Positions 22,309 through 33,853 of a DNA stretch of 64,000 bases are shown here, piece after piece. This stretch comes from Shinisaurus crocodilurus (Eukaryota > Chordata > Lepidosauria > Squamata > Shinisauridae). The position numbers and the translations under genes were made by a program. Location of the stretch: assembly GCA_021292165.1 (NCBI GenBank), contig CM037876.1:285980521-286044520 (forward strand). Direction: 5' to 3'. The notes beneath the pieces are model-generated. The model made no database searches. It was given only the letters and a program-made list of their open reading frames with translations, and had not been told where the DNA came from. Position 1 is the first letter of the stretch, and every line of letters begins with the position of its first letter.

Positions 22309-23691
22309 TTACCTGCCTTTCTGGACTTTCCTTGGGGGCATGGCTACAGGGACTGTCATTTCAAAATTTATTACTACACCACTGTGTATAGCTAAAATGA
22401 ACCCATGCCATGAGTGACCTTCCCATGCTTACCAGTTGCACAGGTGAAAAGTACTAATGTTGACAACCCTCCTCTTTTACTCATTCCTGAACCTCCCAGA
22501 GATGTGAATGACTTGCCAAAGTGGATCTGAGCCCAGGTTCCAGTAGTTCAACCCTGATTTGGAACCATTAGAGATTTTGTACCATTCAGCATGCATGTTT
22601 TTGAGCATCCTCCATTTTGTCCATGCAATCCCACCACCTCACTTTGCACAGATCATTCCTGGCCTGCTGGCCACCAGCATCGGCTACTGGGTTGGGCTAC
22701 AGAGATTGGTAATTAATAATTGAATGCAGAGTTAAAAGGAACTGGTACTTGCCAAAGTATTCCTTGCTGCACTGCAGTTGAATGCAGATCCAGTGAAAAG
22801 AATGGATCTAAGTTTGCTTTCTACAGCAATTCCTTTGGTCATTTTTGTTTTGTCTCCTCCCTAGCACAAGAGGAGACTTCTTCATGTGGCTTTCATATGC
22901 CAGGCTTAAATTGCCTTCAAATCTCCCTTTCACTACATATTTTAATCATTGCTGATACAGATATGAGAGAGAAAGCGAAAGAGCCACATAGCATTTGTAA
23001 TGTACATGAACATTCTAGCCAAGGTAGATTTTACATGCACCCACACAAGGATTGAGCTCCTGTGCCAAAAAACAAAAAAAAAACCTTATAGACTGCAATG
23101 CTTTGAGAAGGGTATGGGTTGTTATGCGAAGCAAAAACATTCAGTACTTCAGGTCAAGTGCTCTTCATTTTACTGGTGTAAATATTGAGTCTGCGATGCA
23201 TTATGGGCCAGCAGAGCAATGGGTCTCATTTTTAAGGATTCTCAGGCTTCTCTCATCACACACACACACACACACACATTTTGTCACCGATAAGATCACT
23301 TGGGGCCAAACTGCACATTATGCTAACCACAAAGTGTGTACTTATGTTTAATAGTTTTCCTTAATTCATGTAAACAAATTTGGGCCTGATGTGAATCAGG
23401 ACTATGGGGCTCTGGGAGGGTAGGGTTAAACTTCCCCCCATTTCTCCCCCGTAATTCCACCCAATGGGGGGGGGGGGTTAAAATGAGAGAGAGAGAAGAG
23501 CCTCCATTGACTCCAGTGGAGACTTTTTTTTATTTTTTAACCCCCCTGCGTGTGGGGTGGGGCGAGATGGAATTTCAGAGAAAAAATTGGGAGCTTAGTG
23601 CAGTGCTTAACCCTACACACCTGGAGTACCATGGTCCCAATCCAAATCGGGACTCCCACATGCTTACATGAGAGTAAATAAAACTATCATG

Positions 23692-23856
23692 CAGGGTCGG
23701 TGCTACCATTAGGCCAACTAGGCAGATGCCTAGGGCGCAGGGCTAAAGGGAGCGCCAGAAATGCCTTGAAAAAAATACAGTGCTCTCAAGTGGGAAGGGG
23801 GGGGCGCTAAATATCTGATCTTGCCTAGGGCACCAAACTGCCTTGCACCTGTCCTG
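23692..23856. mobile_element. Short hAT element of family D
   Basis: Starts CAGGGTCGGTGCTACCATTA and ends CCTTGCACCTGTCCTG. Flanked on both sides by CTATCATG, a perfect 8-bp duplication. It has the same ends as the large GC-rich copies at 59790 and 63202 but no GC-rich core (165 bp against about 600). Confidence 0.9.
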
Positions 23857-23954
23857 CTATCATGCATATGCTATGCGATTAGCATAATGTATAGTTTGGC
23901 CCTGATATTTCTGACTGCTCAGCATTTCTAAACTTTATATCTTTCTTGGATGTA

Positions 23955-24135
23955 TCAGGGTGCTCTGCACTGAGTCCATCTAGTTCAATATCATCTACTG
24001 TGACTGGCAGCAACTCTTCACAGTCCCCAGCAGAGGTCTTTCATATCATGTACTACCCAACCATTTAACTGGAGATGCCAGGGATTGAACCTGGAACCTT
24101 CTGCATGCAAAGCAGGCACTCTGCCTCTGAGCAGA
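23955..24135 (-). repeat. tRNA-Ala-like SINE
   Basis: GTCCATCTAGTTCAATATCA, GGGATTGAACCTGGAACCTT and TGCAAAGCAGGCACTCTGCC: the reversed SINE with its box-B end at the right. Confidence 0.75.
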
Positions 24136-24139
24136 ATTG

Positions 24140-24267
24140 CAGCCTTCCCCCAACTTGGTGCAGTCCAAAACATTTGGAGAGCAACTAGCATTCCTAGCCA
24201 TGTTGGCTGGGGATGATGGGAACAGAGGTCCAAAACATCTGGAGGGCACCAGGTTAGGGAAGATTGT
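24140..24267. mobile_element. Palindromic hAT MITE (family A)
   Basis: CAGCCTTCCCCCAACTTGGT at the left and ACATCTGGAGGGCACCAGG at the right, with a GGCTGGGGATGATGGGAAC centre. It abuts the head of the SINE at 23955-24135. Confidence 0.75.
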
Positions 24268-24714
24268 GATACAGAGCAAGGAGACAGCAGGATGGGCTAA
24301 ACCATTTCAGACCGCAGGCGAATTTTTAATGCTCCCCACCACTTCACTGCAAACAGAAAACCTGGAATAGGACTCTGCTATGCTAGTTTTTGTATTTGCA
24401 AGGGGTTAATGTGTGGGGGAGATTTCAAAACTGCAACCATCCCCATGCTGCAGTCTGAAGTGTCACAATCCATTCTACCTACTCATTCCCTAGCTGTGTG
24501 CGTATGTAAGAGGCAGTCATTTATCTCCGAGCTCGTGAATCACATGGTATTTATAAGTATGTTTCAGTTCTAATCTTTAAGACAGGGAAATAGCTGCCAA
24601 AGAGTCCTCACATTATTCAAGATAATTGTATAAATGGGGCAGTTTGCAGATTTAAATTGAAACCCCATTGCAGCTTTGGGGTTGAATCCAGATTTAGGAC
24701 TCAATCCTATGCAT

Positions 24715-24853
24715 CTTGTTTTTATGCTTTATGGTATTTGTCATGTTTTTATTGTATATTTGTTTGGTGTAAATTGGTTATAATCTTGTATGCCGCCTAG
24801 GGTATTTGTATACAGGCGGGATATAAATTGAATAAATAAATAATAAATAAATC
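24715..24853 (+). repeat. LINE 3' tail
   Basis: TTGTATGCCGCCTAGGGTAT and GGCGGGATATAAATTGAATA end in an AATAA simple repeat. L2-like. Confidence 0.6.
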
Positions 24854-25078
24854 ATGGACTAATAAATTAACCCATGGCTTGCAGGGATGTGTGCTGTGCA
24901 TGATCTGCTTCCAATTTGCATAAACAACCTACAAACACCCATAAACAACCCAGAGTGTTTGGGTTTGGATGTCACACTAACAGCCTATGAACAGGGTGCT
25001 CATAGGTTGTTTATGGAAACCAGCAGCGGCTCATACACAGCACACGTCCTGGCAAATCGTGGGTTGGTTAATTAATTA
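24854..25078. mobile_element. Foldback element, family unknown
   Basis: ATTAACCCATGGCTTGCAGG...GTGTGCTGTG pairs with CACAGCACACGTCCTGGCAA...GGGTTGGTTAAT. Inner AAACAACCTA pairs with TAGGTTGTTT. Confidence 0.5.
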
Positions 25079-25506
25079 ACCCACTGTTTGCTGCCATGAC
25101 ATGCGAACTGGCCCTTAGTCTTGGAGGACATGGTTTTTATACCTGTTTGTCATGGCTTCCCTGTTCCACTCCACATTCTTAGCCCCACCTCCCCTGCACA
25201 TGCCACAATATTATAGTTCCCAGGCTTCCCTAAGCCAGGGAATGACTATTACAGCAGTTTAAATCTGTGGTGTTCGTATGCTGAACCAAATAGAGATATA
25301 TTAGAAGAAATAAATTCATTTGATTTCTGGGATGAATGTGAAAGGTTCACTGGAGCCAATTCACAGGCAACACCGAAGCATCACTTGGTCCATCCTCCTT
25401 CGTCTCGCGTGTTCCCTGCTTCCACTCATGCGGAGGCAACATGATGATCCTAATGTAACTGAGCATGTGATCAAGTGGTACGAATGACATGTTGGAATGC
25501 ATAGCT

Positions 25507-25571
25507 CAGTGTTCTCCATGCTGGGAGTTGTAGGCCAAAAACATCTGGGGACCCAAGGTTGGAGAACACTG
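25507..25571. mobile_element. Deleted hAT MITE (family B), 65 bp
   Basis: CAGTGTTCTCC is fused directly to ATGCTGGGAGTTGTAGGCC and the intact right arm. The flanks GCATAGCT are identical on both sides (8 of 8), so most of the left arm was lost from a real insertion. Confidence 0.85.
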
Positions 25572-25685
25572 GCATAGCTGATCAGTACCTAACTTGGTTG
25601 GTGGAATTGACACCCAGCAGGTGGATCCTAGGAAATACATTGGACATATTAACTGCAGGCCCTGTACCTGATGCCTACTTCTTAG

Positions 25686-25872
25686 ATCAGTCTTCCCAGC
25701 CTGGTGCCATCCAGATATTTTGGACTTCAACTCCCATCAGCCTTAACCAGCATGGCTACTGGTCAGGAATTCCGGGAGTTGTAGTCCAAAACATTTAGCT
25801 ATGTTGGCTGGGGCATGTTGGGAGTTGTAGGCCTTTTTTTCTGTCTAAACATGCATAGGATTGCGCTCTTGG
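25686..25872. mobile_element. Chimera of family A left part and family E right part
   Basis: 25686-25796 is family A from CAGTCTTCCC through GTAGTCCAAAACATT. 25797-25872 is the right half of family E (GGCTGGGGCATGTTGGGAG, then CATAGGATTGCGC). Confidence 0.7.
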
Positions 25873-26506
25873 AGCTATATTTTGGTCCTTTGCCAACACT
25901 CACTTGAGACTTCCTCTGTACCAAAGAACACAGCAACACTGTACAAAAGAAATGTTTCACCAAGCACTCATCAAACAATGAAGGCCTTTTTCTGTTTGGC
26001 AATCTAGCTATGTATTTTTTTTAGCAAAATAGAAAACCATTGGCTCCCATAATGTTCAAAGCTGTGCTAATAACACTGGATACGGTTTATAAAAGGAGGC
26101 TTAACACACACAAATTCTGCCACTTTGTTTTAACTGAAATGGCTTTGCTTTTGTGCCTTCACTTTCTAGTTTATTTAAAGTTTACATTTTTGATGGAGGA
26201 ACTGAAGAGTATTTATTTAGGGCTCCAGCTGAGTAGAATTCTCAATCTGAAAGGAAACCTCTGTTGACTTTGCCTGACATATAAGGAAAATGTGTTTTTT
26301 TTTGGTAGGAAATACTTTTAACAAGCCAACAGCCACAATCCAATGTACAACTGAGCATGATTAAGCCCATTGATTTCAACATAGGTACTTAAGTCTGTGG
26401 TGGCTTGTGGAAATGTTTTGAAAATGGAAGGCTCTCTTCTATCATGGGATCAAATTTACCGTTGATATAATTTTAGATAAGCTTCATTGTTTAGTCTGTT
26501 TAGATC

Positions 26507-26850
26507 AGGGGTGAAGAACTTCAGGCCTGGGGGCCAAATCCTGGAGCCCTCCTAGAGTCTTGATCAAGCCCTTTAGGTTTCCCCAGATGGCCACACCTCC
26601 TTTCCCTGCCCCTGCCCTGCCCCCACGACCAATTGATTGGTGGATTTCCGGTGCAGTCCTCCCCCCCCCCCCAATTGTAAAAAGTTGAAATGCCTCTCCT
26701 AAGTATTAGTGACAAATGGTAAGAGGTTTAAACTAAATTATGCTGGTATTTTTGGTAATTGTGGCCCCACCCACCACTGGAATGTGCCCCCCCCCCGATC
26801 TTCTCCGACATGGAAATCAGCCCTCAGTCTGAAAGATGTTCAACACACCT
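26507..26850. mobile_element. hAT-like MITE (family I)
   Basis: CAGGGGTGAAGAACTTCAGG at the left, GGGGCCAAATCCTGGAG, a poly-C run at 26660-26671, then TGTGGCCCCACCCACCACTG. The right end is degenerate. Inverted copy at 36056-36352. Confidence 0.65.
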
Positions 26851-26904
26851 GGCTGAGATGATTTGGTCTGTCTCATAAATACGAGAACCCAGGGTCATCC
26901 AATG

Positions 26905-27290
26905 AAGATTCAGGACAGGTGAAAGAATTACACATTCTTCACACAATGTATAATTAAACTAATGAATTCACTTCCACAAGATGTAGTGGTGGCCACCAAC
27001 TTGGATAGTTTTAAAAGGGGATTAAACCAGTTCATGGAGCAGAAGGCTAGTCAATGTGACTAGTCAATGGCGACTAGTCACAATGGCTATGTGCTACCTC
27101 TGAGATTGGAGGCTGCGTACCAGCTGCTAGGGAATGACTGGAAGTGGGAGAGGGTTATTGCCGTCATGCCCTCCTTGCATGCTTCCCAGGGGCATCTGGT
27201 TGGCCACTGTGGGGAACAGGATGCAGGACTAGGTAGGCCTTTGATTCTGATTCAGTGAGGTGCTTCTTACATCCTTATATTCTTAAATTA
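26905..27290 (+). repeat. CR1-type LINE 3' region
   Basis: CACTTCCACAAGATGTAGTG, TTTAAAAGGGGATTAAACCA, GTTGGCCACTGTGGGGAACA and TGATTCAGTGAGGTGCTTCT, running to the 3' end. Confidence 0.75.
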
Positions 27291-27601
27291 GTTTCATAAA
27301 ATAATTTTCAAAAAAGTGGGGTGTTTGTTTTTTCCCAACAACGAAGCCAGTGGGAGAGTCTTGAAACCTGTATTGCTGCCAAATCAATTTGCACATTTAT
27401 ATCATCGTGAGTCCTGTTTCTAATCAGTGTTTTGGCAGCTCTGGAAGCCAGTTGCTCTCCCACAGCTCTGAGGAGGGCTGGTTCACACCTGAGCCTGTCA
27501 TTTGGGTTGCACAGGTGGAGGGGCCTCTTTGGGCTCACACAGCTGTCCTTCTCCTGCATGCAAGTTTGAGAAAGTTTAAATCTACTTTCTCTTTGTTCCA
27601 G

Positions 27602-27733
27602 GGAAGCCTTATGGAGCAGATGACTTCCTCCCAGTCCTCATGTACGTTCTGGCCCGCTGCGACCTGACGGAGATGCTCCTGAACGTGGAATATATGATGG
27701 AGCTCATGGACCCTGCTCTGCAGCTGGGTGAAG
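27602..27733 (+). CDS. RIN3: RIN3 exon: VPS9 catalytic segment
   Basis: This 132-nt exon has acceptor TTGTTCCAG ending at 27601 and donor GTATGG at 27734. It encodes GKPYGADDFLPVLMYVLARC followed by DLTEMLLNVEYMMELMDPALQLGE. The GADDFLP motif carries the conserved acidic residue that VPS9 domains insert into the nucleotide site of Rab5-family GTPases to expel GDP. The EYMMEL(M/L)DP motif is typical of the RIN branch. Boundaries are fixed by the 2-base and 1-base phase on either side. Confidence 0.96.
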
Positions 27734-28504
27734 GTATGGAAGAGCTCCAGTGTGTTGCTGTAGCAGAGAGGGAGGGATAATGTTGGTTTGTGCTGCTGGT
27801 GGAAATGGTGTGGGCAGGTTCCCCTGCAACCATTTTTATATATAATATATGTGTATCTCAACTTACTTACTTACCTTCTCTCTCTCTAAAATTTATAAAC
27901 CACCTTTCATCAACAAGGGATACCCAACATTAAAACAAGCACATCCAATATGAAAAGCATGCAATTACACATTAAAAGACAAATTAAAACAACTCTTCAA
28001 GAACCAGCAAGCCTAACAAAAACATCAACTCAGTTTAAAAATAAATTTTTAATTCTAAAATATTAAAATGCTTGGGCAAAAAGAAACATTTTAGCTTGCT
28101 GCTGAAAAGAAAACAAAGTTGGTGCCATCTCTATCTCCTTTGGGAAGGCATCCGAAGTCAGGGTGCCACCACAGAAAAGGCTATGCTCCTCAATTAGGGG
28201 CCAGTTGCCAACTTTCTCCCTCAGGCTCTCCCTTCCCCGTTTTTATTTTGCTCTTGAGGACTGCTGGAACCTAATCCTAGTCACCATATTCTGACAAGAC
28301 TGCAGCTATATATACACTGGCACAAGAAAACTTGGCCACAAGTAACCACTAGGGATACTACATTCACAGGACAGAAGATGGCCCTAGGGTGGAGGACGAG
28401 AGAATGAGTTTGGCCTTTGCAACAGTTTGATTAGTATCCCAAAACCAATGTTACAAAGTCCATTTGTTGCTGTAGTGGCTAAGAGACTGAGCTACAGTGG
28501 AGAA

Positions 28505-29270
28505 AGACTGCAACTGTCCTTCTTGGCGGGTTCGGCCACGAAGGGGTTAACCCGGACTCGGGTAGCCCTCTATCAGTGGTACGCAGCTCTCTGGCAGAAG
28601 CTGCAACCAATTATAACACAGGCAAAGCGAGGAGACCGAGTTTTGAATGGACGCTACTACACTGTTATGGGTAAACAGAGTTTAATGGAGCGTAACAGAA
28701 CATATACAAAGTGCCATGCTAAGCACACACCTACAATTGAGCTGGTAGCAAGCCGCAAAAGCAATACAGACAGTCGTACCTGGAATGCCTTGTTCCTAGA
28801 AAGCCGCTTAACTCCGAAAGGGCTGTTCTATGTTAGCAGTTGTTCTGGGAGCTCCCCAGGGTTGGAGGTGGAGGTCCTGAGCCATGGACCTTCGTGCAGC
28901 TTGCTGCCTCACGACCAACAACCTTTTTCCCGCCACTGACCCTGGGCTTTATACCCTCCGTTGGGGCCCCTCCTTCTTGTCGTGCCCCCTCCTGGCACGA
29001 CTGGCTTTTCTTGTTTGCCCAGCACCTAGGAGTCTTTGGCTGTTCCTTTCTTCTATCCAACACCTGGGAATGAATATTCCACAGCTCCTTCGGCTGCCAG
29101 ACCAGGGACTTGCCAGGGGGCATGTTAATGACTCCTATTGTGATTCTTGGGTGTCTGATGCTATCTTGCGGTATGTGTGCATATACGTGTGGGGGGGGCT
29201 ATGGCTTTCTCTTCACAGCTACAATTCAGGAAGTCTCCAGTTTTAATCTCACCTCTGCCGTGAACTCACT
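28505..29270 (-). mobile_element. Putative LTR-like block
   Basis: Composition differs from the flanks. On the minus strand there is a TATAAAG (near 28950) and an ATTAAA (near 28683). A 170-codon + frame crosses it but matches nothing that I know. No terminal repeats were resolved. Confidence 0.3.
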
Positions 29271-29275
29271 GGGTG

Positions 29276-29840
29276 TGTCAAGGTTCCGCTACTGCAGGGA
29301 CCCCTTGATCTGCCTTTGGGAGATATCTGCCTCTCCCCAAAGACCCAGTCCTTTGCCTGCTTCCTCCAGTAACGTGGGTGTAGGCTGTAGGCGTGTGAAT
29401 AAGTCACTCCAAACTCCAGGGTACACAACAAACTTTACTTATAGTAGTAGGGAAATTACTTAATAGAGTGGTTTTAAATCAAAAGCAGGTATGATAAAAT
29501 AAAACAAACAAACAATGTTCTCTAGTTTCACTTCAGTCTACCCAATTCCTGTGCAGTCAGCCAGCCAGTTTCTCTTTCTCTCTCTCTCTGCTTCTCTCTC
29601 TGCTGCTCAGCACACACTAACTGCTAGCTGACCACACCCCACATATATAGTCTTCCCAGGAATGGAAGGTTATAACCATGTGACCTTGCACTGGAGAACT
29701 GATTCTTAACTTCTATTGGGTAACTTAAACTCTCAAACTCCCCCTCCCATCGTGGAGTGTTTGGGCCTTCAGGCTTCAACAAACTGAAGCCTGTGTAGGC
29801 CTCAACAAACCCAATCCTGTGTAGGCCTCAATCCATCACA
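29276..29840 (-). mobile_element. Solo LTR with 5-bp target duplication
   Basis: Begins TGTCAAGGTTCC and ends AATCCATCACA, flanked on both sides by GGGTG. Read on the minus strand it starts TGTGATGG, has CTATATATGTGG as a TATA box (near 29645) and AGTAAAGTTTGTTG as a poly(A) signal (near 29432), then ends CTTGACA. The 565 bp length, TG...CA termini and 5-bp duplication fit a Gypsy or class III ERV LTR; internal genes are absent. Confidence 0.85.
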
Positions 29841-29929
29841 GGGTGACTTTAGGTAAGCCACTTTCTCTCAGCCCAAGTCCCCCCATCTGCAGTAAGGGGA
29901 TAATACTGACTTACCATACAGGCTTATAG

Positions 29930-30015
29930 TAAGGCAGCCACCCTCAACCTGGTGCCTTCCAAATTGCCTGGGGATGATGGGACTTATAGTACAACACATC
30001 TGGAGGGGAGTGATT
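29930..30015. mobile_element. Deleted family A MITE
   Basis: GCCACCCTCAACCTGGTGCC joins directly to GGGATGATGGGACTTATAGT and ACACATCTGGAGGG; the central part is missing. Confidence 0.6.
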
Positions 30016-30239
30016 TGGACACTTGGAAGGACTATACAAATGTTTGCTTATATGAGATATTCTTCATGGATATCACTGTCAAGTAGTTTCACATGTGAAC
30101 TACCCTGTTTATTTGTCTCCTGTACATGGTGTACCTAAACATTTTGGGGGGTGGGTGGGGTGGGGTTCAGCACCATGGAAAGCTCCTGAAAAGTTCAGAC
30201 TGAAACGCTGAGTGGATACACCACCCCACTGACATTTGA

Positions 30240-30480
30240 GCCACCAGCCTCCACTGCTGATTGGCCACTGTGGGATAGAATGCTGGACTAGATAGGCCTT
30301 TAGTCTGATCTAGCAAGATTCTTACATTTTTAATAGTAATTATGCTTTTAATAGTAATTATAATTAATCAAATCTAATTAACATTAATTATTAACAAACA
30401 TCCTAATGTTACTAAGGTGGTGAGTTGGACTAAATGACCTCCATAGTCACTTCCAATTCTAAAATCCTACGATTCTGTGA
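30240..30480 (+). repeat. Two CR1 3' ends in tandem
   Basis: 30243-30330 reads GATTGGCCACTGTGGGATAG to the 3' end; after AT-rich filler, 30415-30480 reads GAGTTGGACTAAATGACCTC...CCTACGATTCTGTGAAT. Confidence 0.6.
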
Positions 30481-30979
30481 ATTCTCAGTAACCTGCAATG
30501 GGTTCCCATTCATTGCAGTATTCCATCCAGATCTGGCCAGATCCCAGGCCTGTTTAGTTGTAAAGGTGGAACTGCATCAAGCACCTTCATACCACATTAT
30601 AGCAGGCAGGAACATCACAGCAGTGCTGAAGGAGGTATACATGCTAACTGCAGTTTGTTTTTACTGTCCCAGTGCCAACCTCTGTGTTGCTGGGTTTCCC
30701 CCACCTTATGTCCTTCAAGGCCAGAGGGTGGTATCCCCCACCCCAATAAATATACCTTTGTTTTGAAGACAAAGGATTCCAACAGTACTTTAATGATTAT
30801 ACTGATAAAGCATGCTGCTCCTTTAAGTGGCTTGGCACCTGGTCAGGTGCTCCAGGAATCCCTCAGGGTGCTTGTGCAAATAGGCCCCTATGACAATGTT
30901 GCTGCCTAGGTAATAAATACCTAGTGATGGCTCAAAGGGAACAGAGCAGCATGCAGTAGAAAAGAGAAAGATCCTTCTG

Positions 30980-31025
30980 AATCTCTCTCTCTCTCACTCT
31001 CACACACACACACACACACACACAG
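30980..31025. repeat. (TC)n(CA)n microsatellite
   Basis: TCTCTCTCTC passes into about ten CA units. Confidence 0.95.
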
Positions 31026-32319
31026 ATAACATGAAGGGGAGGGCGATGTGCAAGGGTTGGATCCAGATTTATGGATTAACCATGCTGACAGAGGTGGACT
31101 TCCCCACCCCTCCTTCCCATGGCATCCCCACCAGCCCCCTGAAAATGCTACACATAGACCTTGTTGGCATGATTCCTGTGGCTTGTTTAAGCCTCAGTGT
31201 GTGCAGGCACCATTTGCCAAGTGTGTGCTGCACCTGCCTGGGTGCAGCTTGTCTTGTTGTCCAAGCCTGGGCAGCATGACTTGTTGGAGAGGGAAACAAT
31301 CCACAAATAACCCATGGGCTGTTGGAAGATTATTCCTCCATCCAACAAGCCATACCACCTGGGTTCAGACAATATGACAAACTGTATCATGGTGCAAACC
31401 AGCCCATAAAGTCAGGTGCACTGTGCTGTGGGGGATCCTCAGAAATAGGGCAGAGGGACCTTCTGTGGGTGAAGCCTTTCACCTTGGTCTCTCCCTCTTG
31501 CAAAAGGCAGATCCTGGATCCAAACCCAAAAGGTACAGCTTGATATTTATATGCAGTGCTCAAATCTATGCAATGTATGCAAAGTGACCTGTTGTAAATA
31601 ATTCCAAAATCTGTACCTTTCTTGGGCTAATGAAAAGTTCACAAAATTGTGCAAGCTTTCAAGATCTTCAGATCTCTTCATCAGGCAAGAAAGTACAAGA
31701 CAAGATGTTGCCTGGTGAAGAGATCTTGAGATTTAAAAAGCATGTACATTTGTGAGCTTTTGGCTGGCCCAGTAAAGATATTAGACTAATATGGATTATG
31801 GAATTTTTCTAAGGGTCAAACATGACTACCTTTCCTTTTTGTTTGCCTTGCTTGAATAGTTACTGTGCTTATGTTGCATACACATTGCATGCAATTGTCA
31901 CAGACTGTACCTCTGGCATTTCTTAACCTTTTGGCCTCACTGTTCATGATTTGCCCCCACTAGACCTTATGTGTCTATTTTTGTTTAAGCCTCATCATGT
32001 GCCACACACACAAATATGTACTTCAAGTTGAGGATAACACTTCAAGGCTAGAGACCATGAAAGTTCATAACTAATAGGTATCACAATCCTACACATATCT
32101 GCTCATTAAGTTCAGTGGGGCACCTCCCAGGGAAGTATATATGGGATTTCACCTAAATTTGGCAGGCTTTCCTCAATCAAATAATTAAATGCATTAATTT
32201 AATCAATCAAACTGTTCACAATGAATTGACTTAGATTCCTTTAGTCAGATGACAGCCCTAATACAAACCTAACTAAAAATATTACCAAAAACTGAAATTC
32301 AAGAAGTGAATCCTATTCT

Positions 32320-32962
32320 GACACCCCAGGTGTTGAGGATAGACTGGGGTCTAGCAAGTCTGTAGCTGAAGATACAAGTGAGGGACAAGCCAAGTCAGAG
32401 TCCACAAACAATCCTAGTCAGATCTGAAGTAGCAATTAGCAAACAGCAAAACCAGACAGTATAGAGAAAGGGGAGCTGCACAGGGAGAGTAGACAAATCC
32501 AGCCCAAGGCCACTTACACAGCAGGGTCTACAGGTAGGTAGTAGGCTGGAGCCAGAGTCAAACACAGGCATTGCTTCTAGCAGCTTCTCCTGGGCATTTT
32601 TATCCCGGTGCTGCCAGAGCCCCAGCTGCAGTCATTCATCTTGATTGCAGAGAGTCCTCCTCTACTTATGAGGAGCCTCTTTCTTCCCAAGGAGACCTCT
32701 GCTACAGCCTGGTGCTTCCTGGAGGTTCTCAGAGTTGGGCCTGCCTCCTCTGGCACCATGGCCCCCTGGGACTTGGATGGAGTTCAGCCCCCTCCTCTGA
32801 GGCAGACTCCCCCTCTTCCTGAGGGCTGGGACCTCAGTTGGCTCCCCCAAGGACTCAGGCCCCTGTTGTGGTTTGGGCGGGCCCTAGTAGGGCTTGGGCA
32901 TCGTCTTCCATTGGGGTCTGTAACTCTTCCTCCTAGAGGAGTCTTCTGATGGGGGCATGACA
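32320..32962 (-). mobile_element. Putative solo LTR
   Basis: Bounded by TGACACCCCAGG at the left and GGGGGCATGACA at the right (TG...CA). It shares GCATTGCTTC(T/C)AGCA with 8839-9532. No target duplication was found. Confidence 0.4.
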
Positions 32963-33354
32963 GAACTTAAAGGTGGCACCCTGTGCAACATACAAAACAT
33001 TCAAATGTTTCATCAATGACCTACAGCCCATCCTGGCTTGGGACACTTCCCTCTCACCAGCCTTGGGTGGTAAGCCTGGACTTGCTTATAGACAGCTCCC
33101 CAATCTAAAACAACTACTCACTAGCAACCAAAGGCTACATAACAAGGATAAAAAGCGTAGCACAGAACAAGGATCCTATGTTAGTCCTTTGTAGAGCAGA
33201 CCCATTCATTTCAATGGGTCTGCTGTATGTAGGACTAACACTGGATACTACCCAAACACAGGGACCCTGCAACGAACCCAGATGCCAGCTCTCCTCTGTC
33301 CCCAGCTTTACTCTAGAAACAATATTACCCTCTGGAAATAGTCAAAACGATGAG

Positions 33355-33728
33355 TTATTTATTTTTCATTGATTTGTTACATTTATATCCCATCTTTCCT
33401 CCAAATAGCCCAAGGCGGTGTAGACATACAGTAATACCTTGGATTGCAAGTAACTTGGTTTGAGAGCGTTTTGCAAGACAAGCAAATTTTTAAATATTTA
33501 TTTAATATTTTTTTACTTGATATACAAGCAACGTCTTGCAATACAAGTACTGCAGTACGGCTTAAATTAAAAATCTCTGTACAAATTTTTTGGAGGGGAT
33601 TTCGTTTTGATATAAGAGTGTTTTGGATTACAAGCACGTTTCCGGAACGAATTATGCTCTCAATCCAAGGCATGACTGTAATCTTCTTCCTCCTCTCCAT
33701 TTTATCCTCACAACAACCCTGAGTGTTC
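33355..33728 (-). repeat. tRNA-derived SINE body split by a mariner-type MITE
   Basis: TTACATTTATATCCCATCTT...AGCCCAAGGCGG at the left and TCCATTTTATCCTCACAACA at the right are adjacent in other SINE copies. They are separated here by the 250-bp element at 33429-33678. Confidence 0.75.
33429..33678. mobile_element. pogo/mariner-type palindromic MITE
   Basis: CAGTAATACCTTGGATTGCA at the left and CAATCCAAGGCATGACTG at the right. The two halves are inverted copies around a TTAAATATTTATTTAA centre. TA lies on both sides. Three more copies are at 36971, 38714 and 48142. Confidence 0.88.
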
Positions 33729-33741
33729 ATGACAGTTACAT

Positions 33742-33853
33742 CAGCCTTCCCCAACCTTCCACTTCCATCAGCCCCAGCCAGCATGGCCAATGGTCAGGAA
33801 TACTGGGAGTTGTAGTCCAAAACATCGGGAGGATGCCAGGTTGGGAAAGGCTG
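33742..33853. mobile_element. Family A hAT MITE
   Basis: CAGCCTTCCCCAACCTTCCA at the left and CAGGTTGGGAAAGGCTG at the right, with GGGAGTTGTAGTCCAAAACA inside. Confidence 0.75.

Larger units (their letters stand above)
18914..27601. other. RIN3: RIN3 intron, densely packed with small transposons
   Basis: Recognised elements are listed separately. 20480-21480 (with a pyrimidine-rich tract at 21150-21185), 22310-23250 and 25870-26500 hold no gene and no repeat that I can name. There is a CA microsatellite at 23258-23279. Confidence 0.6.

Noticed and set aside
28427..28939. 170-codon + frame
   Set aside because: It is within an LTR-like block, has no domain that I recognise, and does not use RIN3 splice sites.
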